A DNA stretch of 64,000 nucleotides from NCBI RefSeq assembly GCF_008298015.1, contig NZ_VTPX01000001.1, positions 372,001 to 436,000 on the forward strand, written 5' to 3'. This document shows, piece after piece, positions 38,548 through 45,907 of the stretch (positions are counted from its first letter, which is position 1; every line of letters starts with the position of its first letter). The notes under the pieces are model-generated. The model made no database searches and was not told the origin of the DNA. It saw only the letters and a list, made by a program, of their open reading frames with translations. This DNA comes from Salinicola corii. Lineage in GTDB: Bacteria > Pseudomonadota > Gammaproteobacteria > Pseudomonadales > Halomonadaceae. The translations under genes and the position numbers were made by a program.

Positions 38548-39702
38548 TTAACCTTCCAGGGTAAGGGTTTGATTGATGCCGGCGAGCGAGTCGGCCAGGG
38601 TGCCGGTCGCCTGCAGCAAGGCCCCGGCGGCGACGCCGGATGGCGTCGACGAATTGATGGCCGCCGGAAGGTCCCGCTGTAGCGCCTTCAGATTGGCCTG
38701 CAGGGTCTGTTGGACGGCGGGAGACCGATGCTCCAGCAGTGGCGACAGCAGCGAGACGATCTTGTCGGCTCCCTCCGTCAGGGCGACGAGATCGGCGAGA
38801 TCCCGACCCGCGATGGCGCTGTCGTCGCGGTGGTGGTCGAGCCACGCTTCCAGCACGCGGGAGGTGCCGGCGGCCAGCTGGGCCGGCGGGATCGAGGCGT
38901 GCTTCAGCCGCTCGGCGAGAGTGTCCACATCGGCAACCAGCTGCGCGGCCACGGGATTCAGGCCAGCGGTACCCTGATGCCCGAACAGCCCGGCGGCGAG
39001 CCGGTGGAAGCCGACGAAGGCAGGGTCCGCTTCGCGCTGTTCGAAGTCGTCGGCGCGGGCGTTCAGGCGCTGATCGATATCGCTGTAGAGCCCGATGGGC
39101 ATGGCGAGATGCAGGTCGATGCGACGCGCTTCCCGATAGGCCCGGCGGGCGGCATCGAGATCGTCGGCGGCGACGGCGTCGCGCAGATCGACGGCGCTGG
39201 TGCGGAGCTTCCGCAGCTGCAGCGTGGTATAGACTTGGTACTCGGCCAGCGGCCCGACAAAGGCGGTCGCCGGAAGGGTGGAAGCCGGCGCGCTCGAATC
39301 GCCGGCGACGACATGCAGGGTGCCGCGTGGATTGCTGAGCAGGCCGCAGGTCATCACGTAATCACCCGCCTTCAGCGTCGCGGTCAGCGGCTGGCGCAGG
39401 CCGGGCGCGATGTTCTCTCGCTCCGCGAGCACCATCACGCCGTCGATGATCTCCCATTCGATGGCACGGTCCGACCGGTTCACCACGGTGAACGTGCGCT
39501 GTCCGGCAGGCACTTCCAGGCGGTTGGGCTCGCAACCGCTGGCGGTCACCTCGATGACCTGGCCGTCGTCGCCGACCGGATTTGCGGCGCGCAGCGAGAG
39601 CGTGAAAACACCCAGGGCGATCAGCATCAGCAGAAACGAGACCGCCATCCCCAGGCGCAGGGTGCGGGGGGAGGGCGGTGCGATGGAAGCGGACTGCGAC
39701 AT
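38548..39702 (-). CDS. efeO: EfeO iron-uptake protein (cupredoxin plus M75)
   Basis: A 384-aa protein (E. coli about 375 aa). An N-terminal membrane anchor or signal ([21 protein letters not shown]) is followed by a cupredoxin domain (residues 45-135, with [14 protein letters not shown] and YVMTCGLL) and an M75 domain. In the M75 domain the usual HxxE is FHRLAAGLF, so the Glu of the motif is replaced by Ala. It starts 3 nt after efeU. It would pass oxidised iron to EfeU. The loss may be compensated by the extra M75 protein at 36137. Confidence 0.92.
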   Translation of the reverse strand: MSQSASIAPPSPRTLRLGMAVSFLLMLIALGVFTLSLRAANPVGDDGQVIEVTASGCEPNRLEVPAGQRTFTVVNRSDRAIEWEIIDGVMVLAERENIAPGLRQPLTATLKAGDYVMTCGLLSNPRGTLHVVAGDSSAPASTLPATAFVGPLAEYQVYTTLQLRKLRTSAVDLRDAVAADDLDAARRAYREARRIDLHLAMPIGLYSDIDQRLNARADDFEQREADPAFVGFHRLAAGLFGHQGTAGLNPVAAQLVADVDTLAERLKHASIPPAQLAAGTSRVLEAWLDHHRDDSAIAGRDLADLVALTEGADKIVSLLSPLLEHRSPAVQQTLQANLKALQRDLPAAINSSTPSGVAAGALLQATGTLADSLAGINQTLTLEG

Positions 39703-39705
39703 GGC

Positions 39706-40554
39706 TCAGGCTCTCCCGTGCCGGGGCTGGGTCGTCGCCGATGTCCGGGTCGATGACGGGCGAAGCCACAGCAGCCACGACGCGACCGCCAGATAGCCGA
39801 TATAAGCCACGAATTCACTCACCGTGGGGGCCGGTTGGTAGCCGAAGATGCCTGAAAACAGCGACCCCAGAGGCGTGTCCAGCGGCAGACGGTCGCTCAG
39901 GTCGAAAACCACCTTCTGGGCGTGATTCCAGAGGCCCGCTTCATGCAGCGCGCGTACCGAGCCGGCGAACAGGCCGGCCGCCACCAGCAGGATGAACAGG
40001 CCGGTGAGGCGGAAGAAATGCGCCAGCGGCAGCCTCAAACTGCCACGATAGAGGGCCAGGCCGGTGACGGCAGCGACGATCAGGCCCAGTAGCGCGCCCA
40101 GCGGCGCCTCCGAGCTGCTGCTCTGCTGGAACACCGCCAGCAGAAAGAAGATGGATTCCAGTCCCTCGCGCGCCACGGCGAGGAAGACCATGGCGATCAG
40201 CGCGTAGGTGTGACGGCGTCCGCGATGGAACGCCTCGTCGAGCGCCCGGGTGAGGTCCCGCCGCATGCCGCTGGCGGCGCGGCGCATCCACATCACCATC
40301 CAGGTCAGCACGCCGACGGCGAGAAAGCCGACCAGGGCCTCGAACAGCTCCTGTTGACGCTGCGGGAATTCGGCGCTGGCGAACTGCAACCCCGCGCCAA
40401 CGAACAGGGCGAGGGCGACCGCCAGGAAAATGCCGATCCATACCGCGGGCATCCAGGCGCCACGGCCGGTCTGACGAAGATAGCTGGCGATGATGCCGAC
40501 GATCAGGGCTGCTTCCAGCCCCTCTCTCAGCATGATCAGAAACGGTACCAACAT
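39706..40554 (-). CDS. efeU: EfeU ferrous-iron permease (FTR1 family)
   Basis: A 282-aa membrane protein (E. coli EfeU about 276 aa) with seven helices. The two REGLE motifs of the Ftr1 family are present: MLREGLEAALIVGII in the first helix and VAREGLESIFFLL in a later one. Both are the iron-translocation sites in yeast Ftr1. The ATG at 40554 begins at the first helix; longer in-frame starts add a non-membranous tail. A Fur-box match lies 65-82 nt upstream (40619-40636). Confidence 0.93.
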   Translation of the reverse strand: MLVPFLIMLREGLEAALIVGIIASYLRQTGRGAWMPAVWIGIFLAVALALFVGAGLQFASAEFPQRQQELFEALVGFLAVGVLTWMVMWMRRAASGMRRDLTRALDEAFHRGRRHTYALIAMVFLAVAREGLESIFFLLAVFQQSSSSEAPLGALLGLIVAAVTGLALYRGSLRLPLAHFFRLTGLFILLVAAGLFAGSVRALHEAGLWNHAQKVVFDLSDRLPLDTPLGSLFSGIFGYQPAPTVSEFVAYIGYLAVASWLLWLRPSSTRTSATTQPRHGRA

Positions 40555-40618
40555 GGCAGAAATCCAATGGTGGATCGCGGTGAACGACGACGAGACGACA
40601 AGGGTACGATAACGGTGT

Positions 40619-40636
40619 GAATGATACTTGTTATCA
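40619..40636 (-). promoter_or_regulatory. Putative Fur box for the efe operon
   Basis: GAATGATACTTGTTATCA matches the 16-nt core AATGATAATCATTATC at 13 positions. It lies 65-82 nt before the efeU start and fits repression of ferrous-iron import in iron-replete cells. Confidence 0.7.
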
Positions 40637-40950
40637 CCTCCGTCCGGTAACACTTTTTCACGTTCTGCTCGAATCGCGACACCGTTGGAGCGTGAGGACG
40701 ACGATCTGTTCTGAAAACGACATCGGAGTGCCTAATGACGATGACGATGTCGCGCAGAGATAAAAACGCATGCGTCGCATGGTCACAGGGATTAAAGTCG
40801 AAACAGGCCGGTCGAGATGCTGAAAAGTCACGTGACGGTCTCAGTCCAGCGTCGTTCGACGCCGATAGAAGTCGCCGTGGACCGAGAGCGACAGACACCA
40901 GGGAACCGCAATAACAATAACCGCCGAACCATCCTTGGAGGAGACATGAA

Positions 40951-42072
40951 ATGGCAATCACCCCCGCTCGTGGTAGCGCCCCCGCCGGCGCCGTGCCCGA
41001 ACCGCAGACGCTCGGCTTCCTGCTACTGGAAGATTTCACCCTGATCTCCTTGGCATCGGCTATCGAGCCGTTGCGGATGGCCAATCAACTTGCCGGACGC
41101 GAGCTCTATCGCTGGTACGTGATGACCATGGATGGCGCTCCCGTTCGGGCGAGTGACGGCATGCAGGTGACACCGGATGCCAGTGCCCATTCGCCGCTGA
41201 GGCTGGATTGGCTGGTGGTATGCGGAGGTGTCGCTCCCCAGCGCTCCGTCACCCCGGCCCTGCTGACCTGGCTGCAGAGTCGTCAGCGCCAACTGCGGCG
41301 GGTGGGGTCGGTCTGTACCGGCAGTTGGGCCCTGGCCCAGGCGGGGCTGCTGAACGGTTACGACGCCAGTATCCACTGGGAGTGTCTGGCCGCGATCCAG
41401 GAGGCCTATCCGCGTACCGCTTGGAGTACCCGGCTGTTCTCGATTGATCGCGACCGCTTTACGGCCTCGGGCGGTACGGCACCGTTGGACATGATGCTCA
41501 ACCTGATCGGGCGCGACCACGGTCGAGAGCTGTCGGCGGCCATTTCCGAGATGTTCATCTACGAGCGGGTCCGCGGCGAGGAGGATCAACAGCGAGTGCC
41601 GCTCAAGCACGTGCTGGGCACCACGCAGCCGAAGCTGCTCGAGATCGTGGCGTTGATGGAAGCCAACATCGAGGAGCCGATCGAGCTCGATGAGCTGGCC
41701 AGCTACGTGGATGTCTCTCGGCGCCAGCTCGAACGTCTGTTCCAGCGTCATCTGCACTGTTCTCCGTCGCGTTACTACCTCAAGCTTCGGCTGACGCGAG
41801 CGAGGCAACTGCTCAAGCAGACGCCATTGCCGATCATCGAGATCGCCTCCGCCTGCGGTTTCGTCTCCACCCCTCACTTCTCGAAGTGCTACCGCGAGTA
41901 TTTCGGCACGCCGCCGCGTGAGGATCGTGGCGAAACGCTGAAGATTCGTCGACTGGAGCCTGCGGTGATTCCGTTGGCGGACGACGACCCGCTGATGCAA
42001 TCCAGCAGTGCAACGGTGGCGTTGAGCCACGCCCGGGGGGAACCGACCTACGCCAGTATCGCGCTGGGCTGA
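40951..42072 (+). CDS. gbdR: GbdR, AraC-family activator of glycine-betaine catabolism
   Basis: A 373-aa protein (Pseudomonas aeruginosa GbdR about 367 aa) with a GATase1/DJ-1-like sensor domain (residues 25-200, with GSVCTGSWALAQAG and its conserved Cys) and an AraC DNA-binding domain (from about 235; ELASYVDVSRRQLERLFQRH, EIASACGFVSTPHFSKCYRE). Relatives respond to glycine betaine and dimethylglycine. GGAGGAG with 7 nt spacing supports the ATG at 40951. The locus includes the dgc genes about 3 kb downstream and gbcAB 21 kb away. A TGTCGC-N8-AA half site (40748-40763) upstream could allow autoregulation. Confidence 0.92.
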   Translation: MAITPARGSAPAGAVPEPQTLGFLLLEDFTLISLASAIEPLRMANQLAGRELYRWYVMTMDGAPVRASDGMQVTPDASAHSPLRLDWLVVCGGVAPQRSVTPALLTWLQSRQRQLRRVGSVCTGSWALAQAGLLNGYDASIHWECLAAIQEAYPRTAWSTRLFSIDRDRFTASGGTAPLDMMLNLIGRDHGRELSAAISEMFIYERVRGEEDQQRVPLKHVLGTTQPKLLEIVALMEANIEEPIELDELASYVDVSRRQLERLFQRHLHCSPSRYYLKLRLTRARQLLKQTPLPIIEIASACGFVSTPHFSKCYREYFGTPPREDRGETLKIRRLEPAVIPLADDDPLMQSSSATVALSHARGEPTYASIALG

Positions 42073-42167
42073 GAATGACGATTTCCACGCCTGGATCGGG
42101 CGGCCATCGTGCCGTCCGTTCGCGGCCAGCTGTCATTGCGACGCCTGGCCTGTCCCACGGGCGAAGC

Positions 42168-42515
42168 CTAGATGACGACTCTGGCCACGATCACCACGAC
42201 CCCGAACGTGAGCACCCCGCCTACCACCGGCCAGCCCAGTGAGCGGGTCTTGCGCCAGACGACGAGCGTGACGCCCAGTCCGACCACCGTCGCCAGCCAG
42301 CCGGCCAGATCCGGCGTGCGCGGCACCAACGAGACACCCAGTACAGCAGCGATCATCATCGGACCCAGCACCACCAGCCACTTTGGCAGCACATCGACGG
42401 CGGCATCCCCGTCGCGGCGTTTCAGGCGCTGCTGCATCCAGATCAGTGGCAGCAGTCGGATCAGATAGGTGCCCAGCGCGGCGACGATCATGGCGATCCA
42501 GAGCTCGAAGCTCAT
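42168..42515 (-). CDS. azlD: AzlD-family branched-chain amino-acid transport protein
   Basis: A 115-aa protein with four membrane helices matching AzlD (FELWIAMIVAALGTYLIRLL at the start; VLGPMMIAAVLGVSLVP). It forms the small subunit of the AzlCD branched-chain amino-acid exporter. The ATG overlaps the azlC stop by 4 nt (ATGA), so the two are translationally coupled. Confidence 0.9.
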   Translation of the reverse strand: MSFELWIAMIVAALGTYLIRLLPLIWMQQRLKRRDGDAAVDVLPKWLVVLGPMMIAAVLGVSLVPRTPDLAGWLATVVGLGVTLVVWRKTRSLGWPVVGGVLTFGVVVIVARVVI

Positions 42516-43249
42516 CGGCGTTTCCCTCCTACCGGTCTGACTCTCTCCGGCAGCCGGATCAGATAGAAGCAGAGTGCCCCGCAAGCGGCAGCCAGCGGGA
42601 TCCCGATATTGGTCAACCCGGTCAGGGTGCAGAGCAGAGCGGCGACGATACTGATACCGAGTGCGAGCGCCCAGCGCCTGGAGGTGAAGCGCGGCACGAT
42701 CAACACCAGAAATAGTGCCGGCAGCGCAAACGGCATCACCTCGCCCAGCAGGGGCCAGCGGTGGGTCAGCCACTCACCGGCGACCGCGCCCAGCAACGAG
42801 CCGGCAATCCAGCTAAGCCAGGCCAGCAGGGCGGCGCCGAAAAACCAGCCGACGCGCTGCGCTGCGGGCAACTGCGGTAACCGGCTGTGGGCCAGCGCGA
42901 AGATCTGGTCGGTCAGACCGTGCATCAACCATGGCCACCAGCGACTTTTCGGCAGCCAGGGCGCGATATTGGGGGCGTAAACGACATGGCGCACGTTGAT
43001 CAGCAGCGTCAGCGCCACGGTCAGCCACAGGGGAGAGCCGCTGGCGACCATGCCGACGAACAGGAACTGCGAGGCTCCGGCATAGATCAGCGTCGAGATC
43101 GCCAGCGTCTCGGCAGTGCTGAAACCCGCCTGTGTGGAGATCAATCCGAACGAGACGGCCACCGGGATGTAGCCACCCAACAGCGGCACCGCTTCACGGA
43201 CGCCGATCAACCAGCCGCTCGAGGGTGACGGCATGTCGGTGTCAGGCAT
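42512..43249 (-). CDS. azlC: AzlC-family branched-chain amino-acid exporter
   Basis: A 245-aa protein with about six membrane helices. AzlC hallmarks are GYIPVAVSFGLISTQAGFS, LIYAGASQFLFVGM and LLINVRHVVYAPNIAPWLP. Together with AzlD it exports branched-chain amino acids or related toxic analogues. Its start overlaps the stop of the XRE/cupin regulator by 8 nt; the three genes form an operon on the minus strand. Confidence 0.92.
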   Translation of the reverse strand: MPDTDMPSPSSGWLIGVREAVPLLGGYIPVAVSFGLISTQAGFSTAETLAISTLIYAGASQFLFVGMVASGSPLWLTVALTLLINVRHVVYAPNIAPWLPKSRWWPWLMHGLTDQIFALAHSRLPQLPAAQRVGWFFGAALLAWLSWIAGSLLGAVAGEWLTHRWPLLGEVMPFALPALFLVLIVPRFTSRRWALALGISIVAALLCTLTGLTNIGIPLAAACGALCFYLIRLPERVRPVGGKRR

Positions 43250-43787
43250 TCGATGGTTCTCCCCTGGCGTAGACGATGGTGACCAGCAGCGTTGCACCCG
43301 TGTCGCTGGCACGATAGACGTGAGGTTGATCGGCGGCGAACGTGAAAATCTCTCCGGCACCAAGCGGGTGCGGCTGTTCCGGGGGGCCGACCGATCCCCG
43401 ACCCTCGACGACCTGCAGGGTTTCCCGCGTTCCTGGCGCGTGAGCCTCTGCCTGTCGAACCGTCCCGGGCGCGCAGCGCATCAGGTAGACATCGACTGCC
43501 GGCTCATCGTGATGCCGGTGATGACTCTGCTCGATCAAGCGCACGCTGATCCCGTTCTCCTCCACCGGTGTCGCGACGGGCGCCACCAGGGTGCCGAACG
43601 GTACCCCGAGCCGCTTCGCCAGGCGCCACAGCGTGTCGATGGTCGGGTTGCCGGCCCCCTGCTCGAGGCGGGACAGGTTTGACTTGGCGATCTCCGCCTG
43701 AGCCGCCAACTGCGTCAACGACAGGCCACGTGCCTGACGCAGCGCCTGAAGATGTCGTCCCAGGGTTTCCAGCGCGATCTTGTCCAT
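43242..43787 (-). CDS. XRE-family HTH regulator with cupin domain
   Basis: A 181-aa regulator: helix-turn-helix residues 9-64 (LTQLAAQAEIAKSNLSRLEQ) and a C-terminal double-stranded beta-helix cupin (residues 97-175, ETLQVVEGRGSV and GEIFTFAADQPHVY). It is translated first in an operon with azlC and azlD, so it likely controls exporter expression in response to an amino acid or other small ligand bound by the cupin. Its promoter region carries a perfect palindrome (43811-43832). Confidence 0.9.
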   Translation of the reverse strand: MDKIALETLGRHLQALRQARGLSLTQLAAQAEIAKSNLSRLEQGAGNPTIDTLWRLAKRLGVPFGTLVAPVATPVEENGISVRLIEQSHHRHHDEPAVDVYLMRCAPGTVRQAEAHAPGTRETLQVVEGRGSVGPPEQPHPLGAGEIFTFAADQPHVYRASDTGATLLVTIVYARGEPSNA

Positions 43788-43810
43788 GGATGAAGGAGTC
43801 CAGTCGTTCT

Positions 43811-43832
43811 TTATATAGAGCGTTCTATATAA
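43811..43832 (-). promoter_or_regulatory. Candidate operator of the XRE-azlCD operon
   Basis: TTATATAGA-N4-TCTATATAA is a perfect 9-bp inverted repeat, AT-rich in a GC-rich region, 23-45 nt before the XRE start. It likely overlaps the -10 region and is the best candidate for autorepression. Confidence 0.65.
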
Positions 43833-43887
43833 GGAACGCCTTGGCGTCAATAACGCACCCACTCGATGGCTTCCGGAGCCGGGAGTC

Positions 43888-43908
43888 TGTCGCAGGCAGG
43901 CAAGTCGG
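43888..43908 (+). promoter_or_regulatory. Candidate GbdR-type operator of the dipeptidase-dgc operon
   Basis: TGTCG-N6-GGCAAGTCGG here is identical in all fixed positions and spacing to a site in the gbcA-gbcB intergenic region (63309-63329). It also fits the ArgR-type consensus TGTCGC-N8-AA. A weaker TGACGC follows 23 nt downstream. It lies 148 nt upstream of the dipeptidase gene. Confidence 0.6.
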
Positions 43909-44055
43909 CTTGACGCAATCGGAACACTGGAATTCGCTTTCGGTCGGCGAGGGGAGGGAGCGCGGGGATATGCTGCGCGGAACGATCGTCTTCGGGCTTC
44001 CGGCCACACGCCGCGACGGCTGCGAAAGGCGCACAAAACCCAGGAGGAGTTCCGC

Positions 44056-45033
44056 ATGTCGACGTCATCTCTGCACGACGATGCCATCATCATCGATGGC
44101 CTGATCATCGCCAAATGGGATCGGGCCCTGTTCGAGGATATGCGCAAGGGCGGGCTGACGGCCGCCAACTGCACGGTATCGGTATGGGAGGACTTCGAGT
44201 CCACCGTCGACAACATCGTCGCCGTCAACCAGCTGATGCGCGACAACGCCGAGCTGGTGCGTCCGGTGCACACCACCCGAGATATCACCCGGGCCAAGGA
44301 AGAGGGCAAGACTGGCATCATCCTCGGGTTTCAGAACGCCTACGCCTTCGAGGACAAGCTGGGCTACATCGAGATCTTCAAGAAACTCGGCGTGGGCATC
44401 ACCCAGCTCTGCTACAACACCCAGAATCTGGTCGGTACCGGCTGCTACGAGCGCGACGGCGGTCTCTCCGGCTACGGCCGCGAGGTGATCGCCGAGATGA
44501 ATCGGGTCGGCATGATGTGCGACCTCTCTCACGTCGGCTCGAAGACCTCCGAGGAGATCATCCTCGAATCGAGCAAGCCGGTCTGCTACTCCCACTGCCT
44601 GCCCAGCGGGCTCAAGGAGCACCCGCGCAACAAGTCCGACGAAGAGCTCAAGTTCATCGCCGATCACGGCGGTTTCGTTGGGGTGACCATGTTCACGCCC
44701 TTCCTCAAGGCGGGCGTCAACGCCACCGTCGAGGATTACGTCGAGGCGATCGTCTACATCATGAACATCGTCGGCGAGGATGCCATCGGTATCGGTACCG
44801 ACTTCACCCAGGGCCAGGACGAAGCCTTCTTCGAGTGGCTGACCCACGACAAGGGCTACGCCCGCCGCCTGACCCGCTTCGGCGAGATCATCAATCCCAA
44901 GGGCATCCGCACCATCGGCGAGTTTCCCAACCTGACCCAGGCGCTGCTGGACCACGGACTCTCCGAGCCGGTGGTGCGCAAGATCATGGGGGAGAACTGG
45001 GTGCGGACGTTGAAGGATGTTTGGGGCGAGTAA
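44056..45033 (+). CDS. Membrane dipeptidase family protein (M19) of the betaine cluster
   Basis: A 325-aa TIM-barrel amidohydrolase of the renal-dipeptidase (M19) family. Motifs are MCDLSHVGSKTSEEII, YSHCLPSGLKEHPRN and the binuclear-metal-site region IGIGTDFTQGQDE. It matches the gene that heads the dipeptidase-DUF5943-dgcA-dgcB run in P. aeruginosa (PA5396 type). Its role in betaine catabolism is unknown; it may cleave a betaine-derived peptide or another substrate. AGGAGG precedes the ATG by 7 nt. A candidate GbdR site lies upstream. Confidence 0.87.
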   Translation: MSTSSLHDDAIIIDGLIIAKWDRALFEDMRKGGLTAANCTVSVWEDFESTVDNIVAVNQLMRDNAELVRPVHTTRDITRAKEEGKTGIILGFQNAYAFEDKLGYIEIFKKLGVGITQLCYNTQNLVGTGCYERDGGLSGYGREVIAEMNRVGMMCDLSHVGSKTSEEIILESSKPVCYSHCLPSGLKEHPRNKSDEELKFIADHGGFVGVTMFTPFLKAGVNATVEDYVEAIVYIMNIVGEDAIGIGTDFTQGQDEAFFEWLTHDKGYARRLTRFGEIINPKGIRTIGEFPNLTQALLDHGLSEPVVRKIMGENWVRTLKDVWGE

Positions 45034-45047
45034 GCCTCCGAGCCTAT

Positions 45048-45119
45048 TGCGCTCGCGGGCGCGTTGTTGCGCATTGGGTCGCCATGCTCATGAACAAACA
45101 CGTTTACTCCGCTGGCTCC
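45048..45119 (+). repeat. 72-bp intergenic repeat, copy 1
   Basis: Starts with TGCGCTCG and ends with a 41-bp core (45079-45119) containing ACAAACACGT and ACTCCGCTGGCTCC. The core matches the copy at 48020-48060 in 37 of 41 positions, and both copies have the same total length. It lies in the 224-bp gap after the dipeptidase gene. Confidence 0.8.
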
Positions 45120-45257
45120 CCAATCCGCGCCTAGCGCCCGCTTCGCTCATGACGGCTCCGCAAGGCCCGCGGAGTCGGCTGGAGGCCCCAAACCATCATT
45201 CTGCTCTTAGCCCGCGGCTAGAAGCGCCGCCCAAGAACAACTTCAGAGGTAACCGAT

Positions 45258-45788
45258 ATGACCCAGATGGCCCCCGAACTGCCGATCAGCGTCGATAGCG
45301 ACACCGGTGTCTGGACCACCGATGCGCTGCCGATGCTCTATGTGCCGCGCCACTTCTTCATCAACAACCACGTCGCCATCGAAGAGGCGCTGGGGGTGGA
45401 AGCCTACGCCAAGATTCTCTATGACGCCGGCTACAAGTCCGCCTGGCACTGGTGCGAGAAGGAGGCCGAGCTGCACGGTCTCGAGGGCGAGGCGGTCTTC
45501 AAGCACTACATGAAACGGCTGTCGCAGCGCGGCTGGGGGCTGTTCGTCACCGAAGCGATCGATCTCGACGCCGGCACGGCCAGGGTGCGCCTGGAGCACT
45601 CCTGCTTCGTCTACCAGCTCGGCAAGACCGGCAAGCGCGAGGAGTACATGTTCACTGGCTGGTTCGCTGGCGCCATGGACCAGATTCTCGAAGCTCGCGG
45701 CAGCAGCCTTCGCACCGTGGCCGAGCAGACCCAGAGCGGGGCCGAGGCGGGCTGCGAGGTTGGCTACTTCGATGTCACGCCGCGCTGA
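45258..45788 (+). CDS. DUF5943 protein of the dimethylglycine cluster
   Basis: A 176-aa protein with the V4R-like/DUF5943 fold (beginning MTQMAPELPISVDSDTGVWT; LYVPRHFFINNHVAIEEALG and RVRLEHSCFVYQLGKTG follow). It is the counterpart of PA5397, encoded between dipeptidase and dgcA in pseudomonads. Function unknown; the adenylate/4-vinyl-reductase-like fold suggests a small-molecule binding or assembly role. The start has AGAGGTAACC upstream. Confidence 0.85.
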   Translation: MTQMAPELPISVDSDTGVWTTDALPMLYVPRHFFINNHVAIEEALGVEAYAKILYDAGYKSAWHWCEKEAELHGLEGEAVFKHYMKRLSQRGWGLFVTEAIDLDAGTARVRLEHSCFVYQLGKTGKREEYMFTGWFAGAMDQILEARGSSLRTVAEQTQSGAEAGCEVGYFDVTPR

Positions 45789-45907
45789 CGGCGGCCCTGA
45801 TACGTATCGCGACAGCTATCAATAATTCAAGCAATTCCGTGTACTGAAGAACTCGTGGCGGCCGCACCTGACCCAGGGGCAGTGAGAGTTCGAGGAGATG
45901 ACCGGCC

